Positions 1 through 8,708 are shown, counted from the stretch's first letter. The stretch is 64,000 nt of DNA from Solirubrobacter ginsenosidimutans (GCF_027587205.1 NZ_JAPDOD010000040.1:1-64000); one strand, 5' to 3'. Translations and numbers: made by a program. The notes: generated by a model from the letters alone, not told the origin.

Positions 1-1
1 C

Positions 2-169
2 TGCGGCTCCCGCGGCTACGGCCCACTCCGCAGCGTGCTGCTCGGCGGCGTCTCGCGCCGGCTCGTTGACGCCTCACAGTGCCCCGTTCTCTTGCTCCCG
101 CGCGAGGCCGGCCGCCCACTCCAGGACCTGTTCAGCGACGCCCCGAACGCGACGCGCGTCGCCGTCTAG
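2..169 (+). CDS. Universal stress protein, C-terminal fragment (window edge)
   Basis: Only the last 55 codons are inside the window. They carry the end of a UspA domain with the glycine-rich nucleotide-binding signature GSRGYGPLRSVLLGG, and end with a TAG stop. The fragment is almost the same as the C-terminus of the Usp gene at 20477-21385, so the two are paralogs, and the missing part is probably another double-domain Usp. Usp proteins bind ATP or other ligands in the cytoplasm under starvation or redox stress. The reading frame is open from base 2. Confidence 0.85.
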   Translation, partial: CGSRGYGPLRSVLLGGVSRRLVDASQCPVLLLPREAGRPLQDLFSDAPNATRVAV

Positions 170-172
170 CTC

Positions 173-541
173 TCAGTCGGCTTCGCCGATCGCGGCCATT
201 GCCGCGTCGACGTCGATCTCCCCGCGCGCGAGCGCCTCGAGCGTTTCGAGGCGCCGGCGCTCCTGTGAGCGCAGTCCGAGCCGGTCGATCATCGCGTCGA
301 TGCGGGCTCGGGCCGTCGGGTAACTGACGCCGAGCCGGCGCTCGACCTCCTTGAGGTTGCCGCGCGACAGCAGAAAGAGCTCCAGGAGGGCGCGGTCGGC
401 GGCGTCCTGAGCACAGAACGGGCACGTCGTGAACGAGCCGGTGACCTCAGTACCGCACGCGGTGCACGAGAGCCGGGTGACGAGAAGCTCCGAACGACAC
501 GCCGGGCAGTCGGCCGGAGGGCGGCGATGCTCGTGGCTCAT
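173..541 (-). CDS. DUF2089-family zinc-ribbon/HTH protein
   Basis: A 122-residue protein. The first 45 residues contain three CxxC pairs (CPAC, CTAC, CPFC) that look like a zinc ribbon. After them comes a helix-turn-helix-like segment (GNLKEVERRLGVSYPTARAR) of the DUF2089 type, and a short acidic tail. DUF2089 proteins are thought to be small DNA-binding regulators, often next to DUF4097-type genes. Its ATG overlaps the stop of the upstream gene by ATGA, so it is probably translationally coupled and the last gene of the minus-strand operon starting at 6623. The target is unknown. Confidence 0.85.
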   Translation of the reverse strand: MSHEHRRPPADCPACRSELLVTRLSCTACGTEVTGSFTTCPFCAQDAADRALLELFLLSRGNLKEVERRLGVSYPTARARIDAMIDRLGLRSQERRRLETLEALARGEIDVDAAMAAIGEAD

Positions 542-1197
542 GTCGTCCTGACGACGACATCGGAGAACGCGGCCTCGATGTCGATGGCCCGGCTCCCCGA
601 TCCGAGCACCGCGTGCGTCTCTGAGCCGAGGGCGTCGACGCGCGAATGTCGGCCGGTCACCGCGACCGTCGCGTCGGCGCCCGCGTCGAGCACGAGTTCG
701 ATCGATGCGCTCTCGCTGCGGAGCCGCCAGTCCCCGTCGCGCGGTGACCCGGAGATCCCCGCGGAGCCCGCCGTCACCCGGAGGTCCAGAGCTCCCGATA
801 CGCCTTCGATCCCGGCGCTGCCGGCCTGCACGACCGCGCGCAGCGCTCCATTCATGCCGCGGACCGTGAGCAGCGCCCCGGTCACTTCGACGTCCACGTC
901 GAGTTCCGGGTTCACGCGCACCGCGAGCCGGTCGCCGCCGTGCCACGTGCCGAAGCGAGAGCCCTCGGACGTCGCGTCGCTGACGACGAGCACGTCGCCC
1001 TGGCGCTTGACGTGGTGCGTTCCGTCCGCCACGACGAGGTCGGCGACTGCCGGATCGGCCTCCACTTCGATCGCGTGGTAGGCCGACCGTATGCGCACCC
1101 CCCGCGGGCGACCACCGGGAACGTCGAGCAGACGAACGGCATCGATCGGCTCCAGGCGGCCGGCCGCGACGTCCTCGAAGATCTGGCGGCGGCTCAT
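538..1197 (-). CDS. DUF4097-like beta-helix protein with SHOCT-like N-terminus
   Basis: A 219-residue protein. The N-terminus (MSRRQIFEDVAAGRLEPIDA) resembles the short SHOCT-like helix found in front of DUF4097/putative adhesin domains. The rest is short repeating beta-strand motifs with alternating G, V and D residues, as in DUF4097. There is no signal peptide. It overlaps both neighbours by ATGA, which places it between the C45-type hydrolase and the DUF2089 regulator. A pairing of DUF2089 and DUF4097 genes is common in actinobacteria, but the molecular role is not known; it may be a partner or anti-regulator (inference). Confidence 0.7.
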   Translation of the reverse strand: MSRRQIFEDVAAGRLEPIDAVRLLDVPGGRPRGVRIRSAYHAIEVEADPAVADLVVADGTHHVKRQGDVLVVSDATSEGSRFGTWHGGDRLAVRVNPELDVDVEVTGALLTVRGMNGALRAVVQAGSAGIEGVSGALDLRVTAGSAGISGSPRDGDWRLRSESASIELVLDAGADATVAVTGRHSRVDALGSETHAVLGSGSRAIDIEAAFSDVVVRTT

Positions 1198-2285
1198 GCC
1201 AGCGTCACCGCGGTCTCGAGTTCGACGTCGAACGCACCTTCGTGGAAGACCTCGAGCGAGTGTCGCCAGGTTGCACCCGGCCAGTGGTACGCCACCTCGC
1301 CGCTTTCGGGTCGATAGACGGCCGTGTACAGCGTTCCGAACCCACCTTCGTAATCGGCGCTGCGCAGCGGCGGCTGCAGCATGCCGGCGAGCACGGCCTC
1401 GGCGTCGCGGTCCAGCAGCCCATCGAGGTGGTCGAAGCGCTCGACCGTGCGCGTCCAGCGCGCGTACTCGGGCCAGTCCACGACGCCTTGGTGGTTCGTG
1501 GCCACCCGGTGCTCGGTCACGCGCGTCGCCTCGCCGGGAGCGAGCCAGACCGTCGCGTGGTCGCCGTGGCGGTCGAGGAGCGTGACGTTGTACGCCGCCT
1601 GCACCGGGATGCGTTTCAGCGCCGCGACGCCGTCGGCGACAGTCGCGCACGTCTCCAGCACGTAGCGCACAACGATCGGGATGCTGAACCCGCGACCTGC
1701 ACACCGGCGCCCGCCGAACGTGAACGACATCGCCAGCCCGTGATCGTTGACGCCGTCGAGCAGGCCCCACAACTGGTCGGCCATGCCGACCACGCGCGTA
1801 TTGGCGAGCTGCGTGTGCAGCACGACGGCATCGAACAGGTGCGGGTCGTAGTCGTAGTTGCGCACCAGCGCCGCGCCCCCTTCGAGCGCAGCCTGCGAGC
1901 AGCCGCTCAGCAGCGGTGGCGGGTCGTACAGCGTCAGCATCCGCGCGCCGAGCTCGTCGGCGCCGACCGCGGCGACCAGAGCAGACCACGCCGGCACGAG
2001 CTCCGGCATGTGACGCTCAAGGGCCGCTCGCGCCTCCGCCAGTGAGGGGCGGGCTGCACCGTCTTGCAGGTACCAGCGCCGATACGCGGGCCAACGCTGA
2101 TCAAACAGGCGTCGCAGCCCGTCTTCGCGGACTGCGTGGAAGGCGACGTCACTCGAGCGTGGGCCCGGGTCGGCGGATCGTTCGGCGCCCCGGATCTCAG
2201 CCAGGACCAGCTCGCGCACTGCGATATCGGCGATGTACCGCGTGGCGGCGTCCTCAGCGCACTTCTGCCAATCCATTTCTGCCAA
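1194..2285 (-). CDS. C45-type Ntn-hydrolase (acyl-CoA:6-APA acyltransferase-like)
   Basis: A 363-residue protein of the C45 peptidase/penicillin acyltransferase-like fold. The key feature is Cys129 in the context LSGCSQAAL followed by RNYDYDP. In this family the chain cleaves itself before such a Cys, which then becomes the N-terminal nucleophile; the downstream RN(Y/L)D motif is typical. Further conserved blocks are GVNDHGLAMSF and ATNHQG. The substrate cannot be read from sequence; relatives hydrolyse or transfer acyl groups on amides and peptides. It starts 26 bp after the ATP-grasp gene, overlaps the next gene by ATGA, and is in one operon with an amidase and an amino acid permease, which suggests amide or peptide-like substrates. 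Confidence 0.8.
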   Translation of the reverse strand: MAEMDWQKCAEDAATRYIADIAVRELVLAEIRGAERSADPGPRSSDVAFHAVREDGLRRLFDQRWPAYRRWYLQDGAARPSLAEARAALERHMPELVPAWSALVAAVGADELGARMLTLYDPPPLLSGCSQAALEGGAALVRNYDYDPHLFDAVVLHTQLANTRVVGMADQLWGLLDGVNDHGLAMSFTFGGRRCAGRGFSIPIVVRYVLETCATVADGVAALKRIPVQAAYNVTLLDRHGDHATVWLAPGEATRVTEHRVATNHQGVVDWPEYARWTRTVERFDHLDGLLDRDAEAVLAGMLQPPLRSADYEGGFGTLYTAVYRPESGEVAYHWPGATWRHSLEVFHEGAFDVELETAVTLA

Positions 2286-2311
2286 AGTAGCAACCGAGGC
2301 TTGTCATATTG

Positions 2312-3799
2312 CTACCCCGGCTGCTTGAGGGCGACCAGGGGCACCCGCGCGGCAGGCTCGTCCGGGGCCACCGGTGTGCCGGCGAACTGCGCCTTGAGCG
2401 CGTCGATCCACTCGTGGCACCGCTCGGTCAGCTCGCCGTCGTCGTTCTGCATGCGCCCGCGCGCGACGAGGATGCCGAGGTCGGCGCCCTTGTAGCGGTA
2501 CTCCCCGCGGGTAGCGATGCTCAGATAGAACGCCTCACCCTCGTCGATCAGGCTGTGCCAGTCGTTGGCCCAGCGCCCGAACGAGATCCTCCCCCGCTCG
2601 TCGAGCCGCCACACTCCCGTCTTCGGCGCGGCGGTCAGGAGCTCGATCTCGGGGTGGGTCTCCTTGATGATGATCTGACTCCAGACGTCGTCACCGGCAC
2701 TCTGCGCCCAGCGGCGGTTGATGTCAGCCACGTCGATCTCGTACGGAATGTCCATGTACTCGAGCAGGTGGAACAGGAACAGCGGCATGTCCGCATAGGC
2801 GCCGGCGGTCACGTTCGTCATCGAGCTGATGCCGCTGAGGCGCGGGTTGAGCTCGCCCAGATACAGCTCACCCGAGTCCTTGTCGACGAGGAAGTCAACC
2901 TCGAAGAACCCCCGGTAGCCCTCTTGCGAGAGCCGGTTGCCGAGCTTCTCGGTGAGGTCGCGGGCTCGCGCGCGATGCACCTTCGGCAGCGCGTCGTGAT
3001 AGATGTCGTTCCCGCACCATCCGCCCTGGTACGGCGTCAGTTCGGGACAGCCGATCATGCTGGTCATGAACGGCCCGACGACGGTGCCGCAGCGGGTCAA
3101 GCACGCTTCCAGGCACACCTCGAAGTTGTTGATGCGCTTCATGATCTTCAGCTCGCCGCCGACGAGCTTCTCCGCATGGCGGTCCCAGTCACGCTGGCCG
3201 CGGATGAAGAACGTCGTCTTCCCCGAGTCGCCGTACGCCGTCTGGACGACGAGATCGTCACCCAGCGATGCCGCGCCCGCGAGCGTCTGCAGCTCCTGGT
3301 AGGTCGATGCCCACGCCATCGTGTTGGGCACGCTCGGCAGGCCGGCCTCCTCGGCGAGCCGGGTCGTCACCAGCTTTGAGTCCAGCCGGGAGCGCAGCTC
3401 GGCCGGGGGATGGATGACCTCTAGGCCGGCCTTGGCCGCCAGCGCCTCGGTCTCACCGTCGAACATGACGAACGCGGCTTTCCCGCCAGGCCCTCGCGCT
3501 GCCATCCACGCGAGGATCTCGGGGTCGCGCAGGAGGTGGTTGCAGACGTCCTCGATCGACGTGAACTCGCGGTGCGTGCGATCGGTGGGCACGACGACGC
3601 GCGGATGGCCGCCCTCGAATGAGTCAAAGAAGGTGACGTAGAAGAAATTGCGGACCCACCGGTCGATCCCCAGCAAATTGAACGCCGTTGGAGAGATGAA
3701 GTAGATCGGCGTCTCGTTGGTGCGGAAGAACTGCCGGATCTCGGCGATGCCGCGCAGCGTCGGGTCGGCGGGGGCGTGGACGACAGGGCTCTTGGACAT
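2312..3799 (-). CDS. ATP-grasp domain protein (biotin carboxylase-like ligase)
   Basis: A 495-residue protein. Residues roughly 140-400 form an ATP-grasp domain: a lysine-bearing strand and glycine turn (VVQTAYGDSGKTTFFI) and the metal-binding acidic/asparagine motif (FFEVDFLVD...LGELNPRLSG). The N-terminal 130 residues form a pre-ATP-grasp domain. ATP-grasp enzymes join a carboxylate to an amine or thiol via an acyl-phosphate; the partners here are unknown. An ATG preceded by GGAGAAG, 2 bp after the amidase stop, was chosen over an in-frame GTG 6 bp upstream. Lying between an amidase and an Ntn hydrolase, it may make or remodel an amide bond (inference). Confidence 0.8.
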   Translation of the reverse strand: MSKSPVVHAPADPTLRGIAEIRQFFRTNETPIYFISPTAFNLLGIDRWVRNFFYVTFFDSFEGGHPRVVVPTDRTHREFTSIEDVCNHLLRDPEILAWMAARGPGGKAAFVMFDGETEALAAKAGLEVIHPPAELRSRLDSKLVTTRLAEEAGLPSVPNTMAWASTYQELQTLAGAASLGDDLVVQTAYGDSGKTTFFIRGQRDWDRHAEKLVGGELKIMKRINNFEVCLEACLTRCGTVVGPFMTSMIGCPELTPYQGGWCGNDIYHDALPKVHRARARDLTEKLGNRLSQEGYRGFFEVDFLVDKDSGELYLGELNPRLSGISSMTNVTAGAYADMPLFLFHLLEYMDIPYEIDVADINRRWAQSAGDDVWSQIIIKETHPEIELLTAAPKTGVWRLDERGRISFGRWANDWHSLIDEGEAFYLSIATRGEYRYKGADLGILVARGRMQNDDGELTERCHEWIDALKAQFAGTPVAPDEPAARVPLVALKQPG

Positions 3800-3801
3800 G
3801 G

Positions 3802-5217
3802 TCACTTCTCCAGGGTTTCGAGTTCGGTTGGACGGGCGCTGAAGTCGACGAGTCGCTCGATGGCCTCTGCCGCCGCAAGCACGGCGCCGTCGCTCCCGCG
3901 TGGACCGAGTACCTGCACCGAGACGGGCAGGCCGTCGTCGCCGAACCCGACGGGCACCGCGCAGGCCGGCAAGCCGGCCAGATTGGCGTCATAGAGAAAC
4001 CCGCACCAGTCCAGCCATGGGGCTTCGATCGGGACCCCGCCGACCCGCCGCGGGTGCGCCGACCCGTGCGCGAAGGCCTCGAGGCCGAGGGTAGGTGTCA
4101 GCAAGACGGACGCGCCCGATCGGTCGAAGAGATCGACGTAGGCGCGATGGATCGGTTCCCTCGCCATCTGCGCGCTCACGTACTGCTCGCGCGTCACACG
4201 GCCGCCGTGCGCCATGAACTCGGCGGCTGCCTCGCCGAGCAGGGCATGGTGATGCTCGAACGAGGAGGCTTCGGAATGTCTGGCCTCGGCCGTCGCGATC
4301 GTGGACCACGTCATGACGGACGACCCCAGACCGGTCGTGTCGTCGACGATCTGTGCGCCGGCGTCCTCGAGCAGCGCGACGACGGACCGGAAGGCTGCTC
4401 GCACGTCGTCGTCGAGCGGCGCGAACCCCAGATCCTCTGATGCCACGACTCGCAGTCCGTGCGGGTCGGCGACGGGGGTGTCGAGAGCGTCGACGTCGAG
4501 GCTGTGCCGGTCGCGAGGATGCCATCCGGCGAGCGCTCGGAGCATGAGCCGTGCGTCGGCCACCGAGCGCGCCATCGGGCCATAGGCGACCAGCGTCTTC
4601 CAGCCCACCGCGCACGGCTCGCGAGGGACGAGTCCGAACGTCGGCTTGAACCCGACGAGCCCGCAGAAGGCCGCCGGGATGCGAATCGAGCCGCCCCCGT
4701 CGCCGCCGAGCGCGAGCGGGCCGAGGCCGGCCGCGACTGCGGCGCCCGCTCCGCCGGAAGACCCGCCGGGCGTGCGGCCGAGGTCCCACGGGTTGCTCGT
4801 GCGTCCGTTCACCGGCGAGTCGGTAATCCCGAAGTAACAGAACTCCGGCGTCGTTGTCTTGGCGAAAATGACCGCTCCGGCCGCTTCGAGCCGCTCGACC
4901 GCGGCCGAGCTCTCAGCCGGGATGAAGGCCTCGAGAGCGCGCGACCCGGACGCCGCGCTCACGCCGGCCAGGTAGTGCGAGTCCTTGATCGTGACCGGCA
5001 CGCCGCACAGTGGCCCGCCGCCCCCAAGCGTCAGGTCCGCATCCGCCGCCGAGGCGGCGCTCCTGGCTCGCTCGTCCAATCGCACGGCGAACGGGTTGAT
5101 AGGCCCAGCGAGACGGTCGGCGCGGCCCAACACCGCCTCGAGCACCTCGACCGCCGAGACCTCTCCAACCGCCAGCGCGGAACGCAGCTCGACGGCCGAG
5201 CGCAAGCAGGGGTCCAT
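3802..5217 (-). CDS. Amidase signature family hydrolase
   Basis: A 471-residue amidase signature enzyme. The catalytic triad elements are visible: the lysine in PVTIKDS near residue 82, the serine-rich loop GRTPGGSSGGAG near residue 150, and LGGDGGGSIRIPAAFCG just after it. These enzymes hydrolyse amides to carboxylate and ammonia in the cytoplasm, and some act in indoleacetamide, nicotinamide or aryl-amide catabolism; the substrate here is not determinable. The gene starts with ATG in a TGATG overlap with the permease stop, so it is second in the operon under the leader at 6627-6731. Confidence 0.9.
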   Translation of the reverse strand: MDPCLRSAVELRSALAVGEVSAVEVLEAVLGRADRLAGPINPFAVRLDERARSAASAADADLTLGGGGPLCGVPVTIKDSHYLAGVSAASGSRALEAFIPAESSAAVERLEAAGAVIFAKTTTPEFCYFGITDSPVNGRTSNPWDLGRTPGGSSGGAGAAVAAGLGPLALGGDGGGSIRIPAAFCGLVGFKPTFGLVPREPCAVGWKTLVAYGPMARSVADARLMLRALAGWHPRDRHSLDVDALDTPVADPHGLRVVASEDLGFAPLDDDVRAAFRSVVALLEDAGAQIVDDTTGLGSSVMTWSTIATAEARHSEASSFEHHHALLGEAAAEFMAHGGRVTREQYVSAQMAREPIHRAYVDLFDRSGASVLLTPTLGLEAFAHGSAHPRRVGGVPIEAPWLDWCGFLYDANLAGLPACAVPVGFGDDGLPVSVQVLGPRGSDGAVLAAAEAIERLVDFSARPTELETLEK

Positions 5218-6623
5218 CAGGTCGCCAGGGCGGGTACGCCGCGCCGCCGCCGGAGCATGTACGCCCCGCTCACGACCGCCAGTGAGATGAGGCTCAGCAC
5301 CAGCTGCGAGCGGCTGCCCTCGATGAACCACATCGACCCGACAACCACCACGATGGCGACCATCGCGAGGTAGGTGAGCCCGGGAAACAACCACATCCGC
5401 ACGCGGATCAGCTCCGGGCTCTCGCGTTCGAGTTGCCGGCGCATCCGGAGCTGCGCAGCGCAGATCAGGAAATAGACGAACAGCACGATCGCCCCGGACG
5501 AGTTCAGGAGGAACAGGAACACCGTGTCCGGCGAGATGTAGGCCAGCGCGATCCCCACGTAGGCCACGCCCGTGCACGAAAGGATCGCTTTGACCGGCAC
5601 GCCACGCGCATTGACCGCGAGCAGCGAGTGCGGCGCGTCACCGTTGCGGCTGAGCGAGAGCAGCACGCGCGACGCGGTGTAGATCCCGGAGTTCAGACAC
5701 GACAGCACGGCCGTCAGGACGACCGCGTTCATGATGTCGGCGGCGCCCGGAATGCCCATCACGTCGAACGCGGCGACGTAGGGCGAGTCGCCGAGCTTCG
5801 CGTCGTTCCACGGCAGGATCGTGACCAGCAGGACGATCGAGCCGACGAAGAAGAGCAGGATGCGTGAGACCACGGCGTTGGTCGCCTTGGCGATCGCCTT
5901 CTCCGGGTTCTTTGCCTCCGCGGCGGCGATCGTCACGATCTCCGCCCCGACCATCGAGAAGATCACCACCACGATCCCGCTGAAGATCGCGACCGCCCCT
6001 TTAGGGATGAAGCCGTCGTGCGCGGTCAGGTTGCTGAAGCTCGGGCCCTTGTCGGGCCACAGACCCAGGACGTAGGCCGCGCCGATGACCAGGAAGACGA
6101 TGATCGTGACGACCTTGATCGAGGCGAACCAGAACTCGAACTCCCCGTAGGCGCGGACCGACCACATGTTGGTCGCGGTCATCAGGATCGTCAGGACGAG
6201 CGCCATCAGCCACAACGGCCCGTCGATCCAGCGCTGCAGGATGCTCGCTCCCGCCACCGCCTCGAAGCCGACGACGATCACCCAGAAGTACCAATACAGC
6301 CACCCGCTCGTGAAGCCCGCCCCTTCACCCAGTGAGCGGCGGATCAGTTCAGTGAACGAGCCCAGCGTCGGATGGGCTGCGGCCATCTCGCCGAGCATCC
6401 GCATCACCAGCACCACCAGGACGCCGGCGAGGACGTAGGAGAGGATCGCGGCCGGCCCGGTGACGCTGATCACCGCGCCCGACCCGACGAACAGCCCGGC
6501 GCCGATCACCCCGCCGAGAGCGATCATCGTCAGATGTCGCTGCTGGAGTCCGGCCTGCAGATGCGCGGCTTCGGGTTCCGGCGGCTCCGGACTACTCACA
6601 CGCTGCGGTGCGGTGACGGACAT
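5217..6623 (-). CDS. APC-superfamily amino acid permease
   Basis: A 468-residue integral membrane protein with about 12 hydrophobic segments. It has the amino acid transporter signature near the N-terminus (ALGGVIGAGLFVGSGAVI) and the conserved GEFEFWFASIKV segment of the GABA/aromatic amino acid permease group. It probably imports an amino acid or amine by proton symport. It is the first gene of a six-gene minus-strand operon, with stop-start overlaps to the amidase. Translation starts at the ATG that follows AGGAGCC; that Shine-Dalgarno is part of the tandem-hairpin leader. A second permease at 23410-24891 has the same kind of leader. Confidence 0.92.
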   Translation of the reverse strand: MSVTAPQRVSSPEPPEPEAAHLQAGLQQRHLTMIALGGVIGAGLFVGSGAVISVTGPAAILSYVLAGVLVVLVMRMLGEMAAAHPTLGSFTELIRRSLGEGAGFTSGWLYWYFWVIVVGFEAVAGASILQRWIDGPLWLMALVLTILMTATNMWSVRAYGEFEFWFASIKVVTIIVFLVIGAAYVLGLWPDKGPSFSNLTAHDGFIPKGAVAIFSGIVVVIFSMVGAEIVTIAAAEAKNPEKAIAKATNAVVSRILLFFVGSIVLLVTILPWNDAKLGDSPYVAAFDVMGIPGAADIMNAVVLTAVLSCLNSGIYTASRVLLSLSRNGDAPHSLLAVNARGVPVKAILSCTGVAYVGIALAYISPDTVFLFLLNSSGAIVLFVYFLICAAQLRMRRQLERESPELIRVRMWLFPGLTYLAMVAIVVVVGSMWFIEGSRSQLVLSLISLAVVSGAYMLRRRRGVPALAT

Positions 6624-6626
6624 TCG

Positions 6627-6731
6627 GGCTCCTGGCGCTTGCGTTGTACGCCGACCGTCGTCCGGTCATGCGCAACGCCGGCCAAGGGTTGGAGCCGGAA
6701 CCATCGCCCCGCCGAGAGATGAAAGCGGGGC
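6627..6731 (-). promoter_or_regulatory. Tandem-hairpin leader, copy A (permease operon)
   Basis: Read on the minus strand. P1 is a hairpin at 6706-6731 (stem GCCCCGC/GCGGGGC). P2 is at 6678-6698 (CCGGCU, nine-base loop CCAACCCUU, GGCCGG). A GCGUUG strand next to P2 can pair with CAACGC just before the Shine-Dalgarno AGGAGCC at 6627-6633. GGCUCC in P2 is complementary to GGAGCC, so P2 and a Shine-Dalgarno-blocking helix exclude each other. The element lies 3 bp from the permease start codon. See the first finding for the family of copies. Structures were folded by eye. Confidence 0.7.
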
Positions 6732-6845
6732 ACCTTCGAGACTACCACCGCGCACCGCCTAGCAAGGTGCAGTCACGGGTAGAATCGAGTGCACAGGGCC
6801 CGTTCACCGCTCCTACGAATCGCCTCAGCGACGGAACAGCCAAAC

Positions 6846-6862
6846 CCCTACGGAGCGTAGGG
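6846..6862. promoter_or_regulatory. Short perfect inverted repeat (possible operator or hairpin)
   Basis: CCCTACG and CGTAGGG flank a 3-base centre, a perfect 7-bp inverted repeat 41 bp before the start of the small membrane protein gene at 6903. It lies in the divergent region between the permease leader and that gene. It could be an operator or an RNA hairpin; no protein can be assigned. Confidence 0.3.
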
Positions 6863-6902
6863 ACGCCGCGATTGGCGACCCACGCTCGGGAAGGTCGCTG
6901 AC

Positions 6903-7295
6903 ATGCCGACCGAGCACTCCACCGAGCCGACCGGCTCCCCGGTCCCCGGCGTGATCCCCGAACCGGTTCGCGTCGTGCGCGATGCCGCAGTCGAAGATCA
7001 ACGCGCCGCCTCCAGGGACCCCCGTGGCGAGCGAGAAGCCAGACGACAAGCCCGGGAGGACCGCCGGAACCCGAGCTCCGAGAGCCCCGGCGTGATGATC
7101 CCGAATCGCCGTAAGCGGCTGCCGCTGGAGGCGCCGCTGATGCGAGTCGTCGCCACGGCGGGCATCGTCGGCATCGCGGTGGTCATCGCCGCCATCATGG
7201 ACTCGCAGGACTCTCAGGGATGGCTGATCGGCCTGGTGGCATCGATCGTGTCGCTGGTCTTGGCCGCCGTGCTCTGGTCCTCGCGACGGGTGTAA
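6903..7295 (+). CDS. Small two-helix membrane protein of unknown function
   Basis: A 130-residue protein that I do not recognise. The first 75 residues are charged and rich in Pro, Arg and Glu. Then come two hydrophobic stretches: one around residues 80-100 (VVATAGIVGIAVVIAAIM) and one around 108-126 (LIGLVASIVSLVLAAVLW), joined by a short DSQDSQG loop. The likely topology is a long cytoplasmic N-terminus and a membrane hairpin. The ATG is preceded by GGGAAGG. It is convergent with the next gene, with a GC-rich hairpin between them. Confidence 0.65.
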   Translation: MPTEHSTEPTGSPVPGVIPEPVRVVRDAAVEDQRAASRDPRGEREARRQAREDRRNPSSESPGVMIPNRRKRLPLEAPLMRVVATAGIVGIAVVIAAIMDSQDSQGWLIGLVASIVSLVLAAVLWSSRRV

Positions 7296-7296
7296 T

Positions 7297-7319
7297 GCCC
7301 CGGCGGGTCAGGCCGGGGC
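7297..7319. terminator. GC-rich hairpin between convergent genes
   Basis: GCCCCGGC and GCCGGGGC pair perfectly (8 bp) around a 7-base loop. It starts 2 bp after the stop codon at 7295 and lies before the end of the minus-strand gene at 7349. There is no T-run, so if it terminates transcription it is of the intrinsic type common in high-GC actinobacteria, possibly acting in both directions. Confidence 0.55.
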
Positions 7320-7348
7320 GGGAGGCTGATGGAACCAGCGAGGCGCCG

Positions 7349-7906
7349 CTACGCGACGGGGACAGCGGCGGCGGTTGCTGAGCGCTCACGTTTGCGGGCA
7401 CCCGCTGGGATAAGCGCCGCCAGGGTGAGGACGGCGAAGCCGATGCCACTGAGCAGCAGGGCGAAGCCCATGACGATCGCGAAGGTGGCCACGCGTTCGG
7501 CGAAGAAGGCGGTGTTGAGCGCGGTCGTCAGCGCGATCTCGGTGACCCAGATCTGACGCGCCTGGTTGGCGACCGGCTTCTTGGTCTGCGGGTCGACGGC
7601 CGCCAGGGCCTTGTCGTCGGTGGGGTTGCCCTTGGCGTCGAGGTACTGGCCCATCTGCGAGTAGGTCTTGCCGGCGGTGGCCTCGAGCGTGTGGTGGCGC
7701 ATGATGGCCGCGAAGGCCTGCGCCTCGCTGCCCGTGTCGACCAGCTGCCCGGGGATCGTCGAGTCATCGGTACCGACGATCTGCTCGGCGGCCAGATCCG
7801 TGCGCACCTGGCTGCGCCCGTCGAACCCGGTGAAGATGGCGCCGATGCCGAAGGCGATGAGGACGATGCTGGCGGCGATGCCGCCGTACTGGAGGGGCTT
7901 GCGCAT
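7349..7906 (-). CDS. Conserved-type membrane protein of unknown function
   Basis: A 185-residue protein, not recognised at family level. It has one membrane segment near the N-terminus (GGIAASIVLIAFGIGAIFTG), an extracytoplasmic-looking middle of about 90 residues, and a hydrophobic C-terminal region (TFAIVMGFALLLSGIGFAVL). The middle contains SQMGQYLDAKGNPTDD, resembling actinobacterial small membrane proteins annotated only as hypothetical. An ATG at 7906 was chosen because AAGG precedes it; in-frame starts further upstream would add an Arg-rich tail with no membrane logic. Confidence 0.6.
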   Translation of the reverse strand: MRKPLQYGGIAASIVLIAFGIGAIFTGFDGRSQVRTDLAAEQIVGTDDSTIPGQLVDTGSEAQAFAAIMRHHTLEATAGKTYSQMGQYLDAKGNPTDDKALAAVDPQTKKPVANQARQIWVTEIALTTALNTAFFAERVATFAIVMGFALLLSGIGFAVLTLAALIPAGARKRERSATAAAVPVA

Positions 7907-8111
7907 CCGATCTCGCCTTGAACCGCGTTGCCTGGTAGAGCTGGTCTTCATCTCACCGGCAAACGACAGCCCGCGCGTCCGCAATCCGGCGCTGACTCGT
8001 TGCGGGAAAGCCGCAGCGGCCGCCGCGCTGGTCAGGCGAGGGCGGGGACTGGCCCTCACGTCCCTATCGGCGCGCTCCTCGTGCGCTTAAGCTTGTGTTG
8101 GTGGGCCTCCC

Positions 8112-8708
8112 ATGACCTATCACGACACCGATCACCTGCGGGTCCTGATCGCCAACGAGCGCAAGGATCGCCTTGCGCTCGTCGCGCCGATCGTGGCTGC
8201 CCTGGGGCATGAAGTGATCGCACGCGAGATCGATGTCGCGGACGTAGGTGCGGTAACCGCGCGAGAACGGCCCGACGTCGCGCTCGTCGGCCTCGGTGAG
8301 AGCTCACAGCACGCCTTGGACCTGATCGACAAGATCGTGCACGAGGCTGCCTGCCCGGTCGTCGTCCTTCTGCACGCGCGCGATCCGGCGTTCATCAAAG
8401 AGGCGTCCAAGCGTGGCGTCTTCGCCCACATCAGCGACGCGGACGTCGAGGACTGGCAGAGCTCGATCGACATCGTGCTGCGCCGCTTTGCCGAGTACCA
8501 CGCCCTCGAAGGCGCATTCGGGCGGCGCGCGCTGATCGAACGCGCCAAGGGCATCCTCATGGAGCGCCATGGGATCGGCGAGGCGGAAGCCTTCGAACTG
8601 CTGCGCGAGCACTCCCGGATCTCCAACCGCAAGCTGATCGACCTGGCTACGGCCATCGTCGACGGGCACCGGCTGCTACCCAAACGGTCGGTCGGCGTGC
8701 CGCAGTGA
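8112..8708 (+). CDS. Pseudo-receiver/ANTAR RNA-binding regulator 1
   Basis: A 198-residue protein: a CheY-like receiver domain at about residues 8-125 and an ANTAR domain at about 135-190 (RRALIERAKGILMERHGIGE, then AFELLREHSR). ANTAR domains bind paired RNA hairpins and act as antiterminators. The receiver is degenerate: the acidic pair is replaced by NE (IANERKD), and the phospho-acceptor position in PDVALVGLG is Gly60, not Asp. It should therefore not be phosphorylated in the usual way. Two very similar paralogs lie at 15559-16155 and 29744-30367. It is monocistronic. Confidence 0.85.
   Translation: MTYHDTDHLRVLIANERKDRLALVAPIVAALGHEVIAREIDVADVGAVTARERPDVALVGLGESSQHALDLIDKIVHEAACPVVVLLHARDPAFIKEASKRGVFAHISDADVEDWQSSIDIVLRRFAEYHALEGAFGRRALIERAKGILMERHGIGEAEAFELLREHSRISNRKLIDLATAIVDGHRLLPKRSVGVPQ

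Noticed and set aside
6678..6731. The element on the opposite strand as a riboswitch of the divergent genes
   Set aside because: All six non-orphan copies lie in one orientation relative to the following gene and its AGGAGCC-like Shine-Dalgarno. The reverse orientation would precede no gene in copy B.
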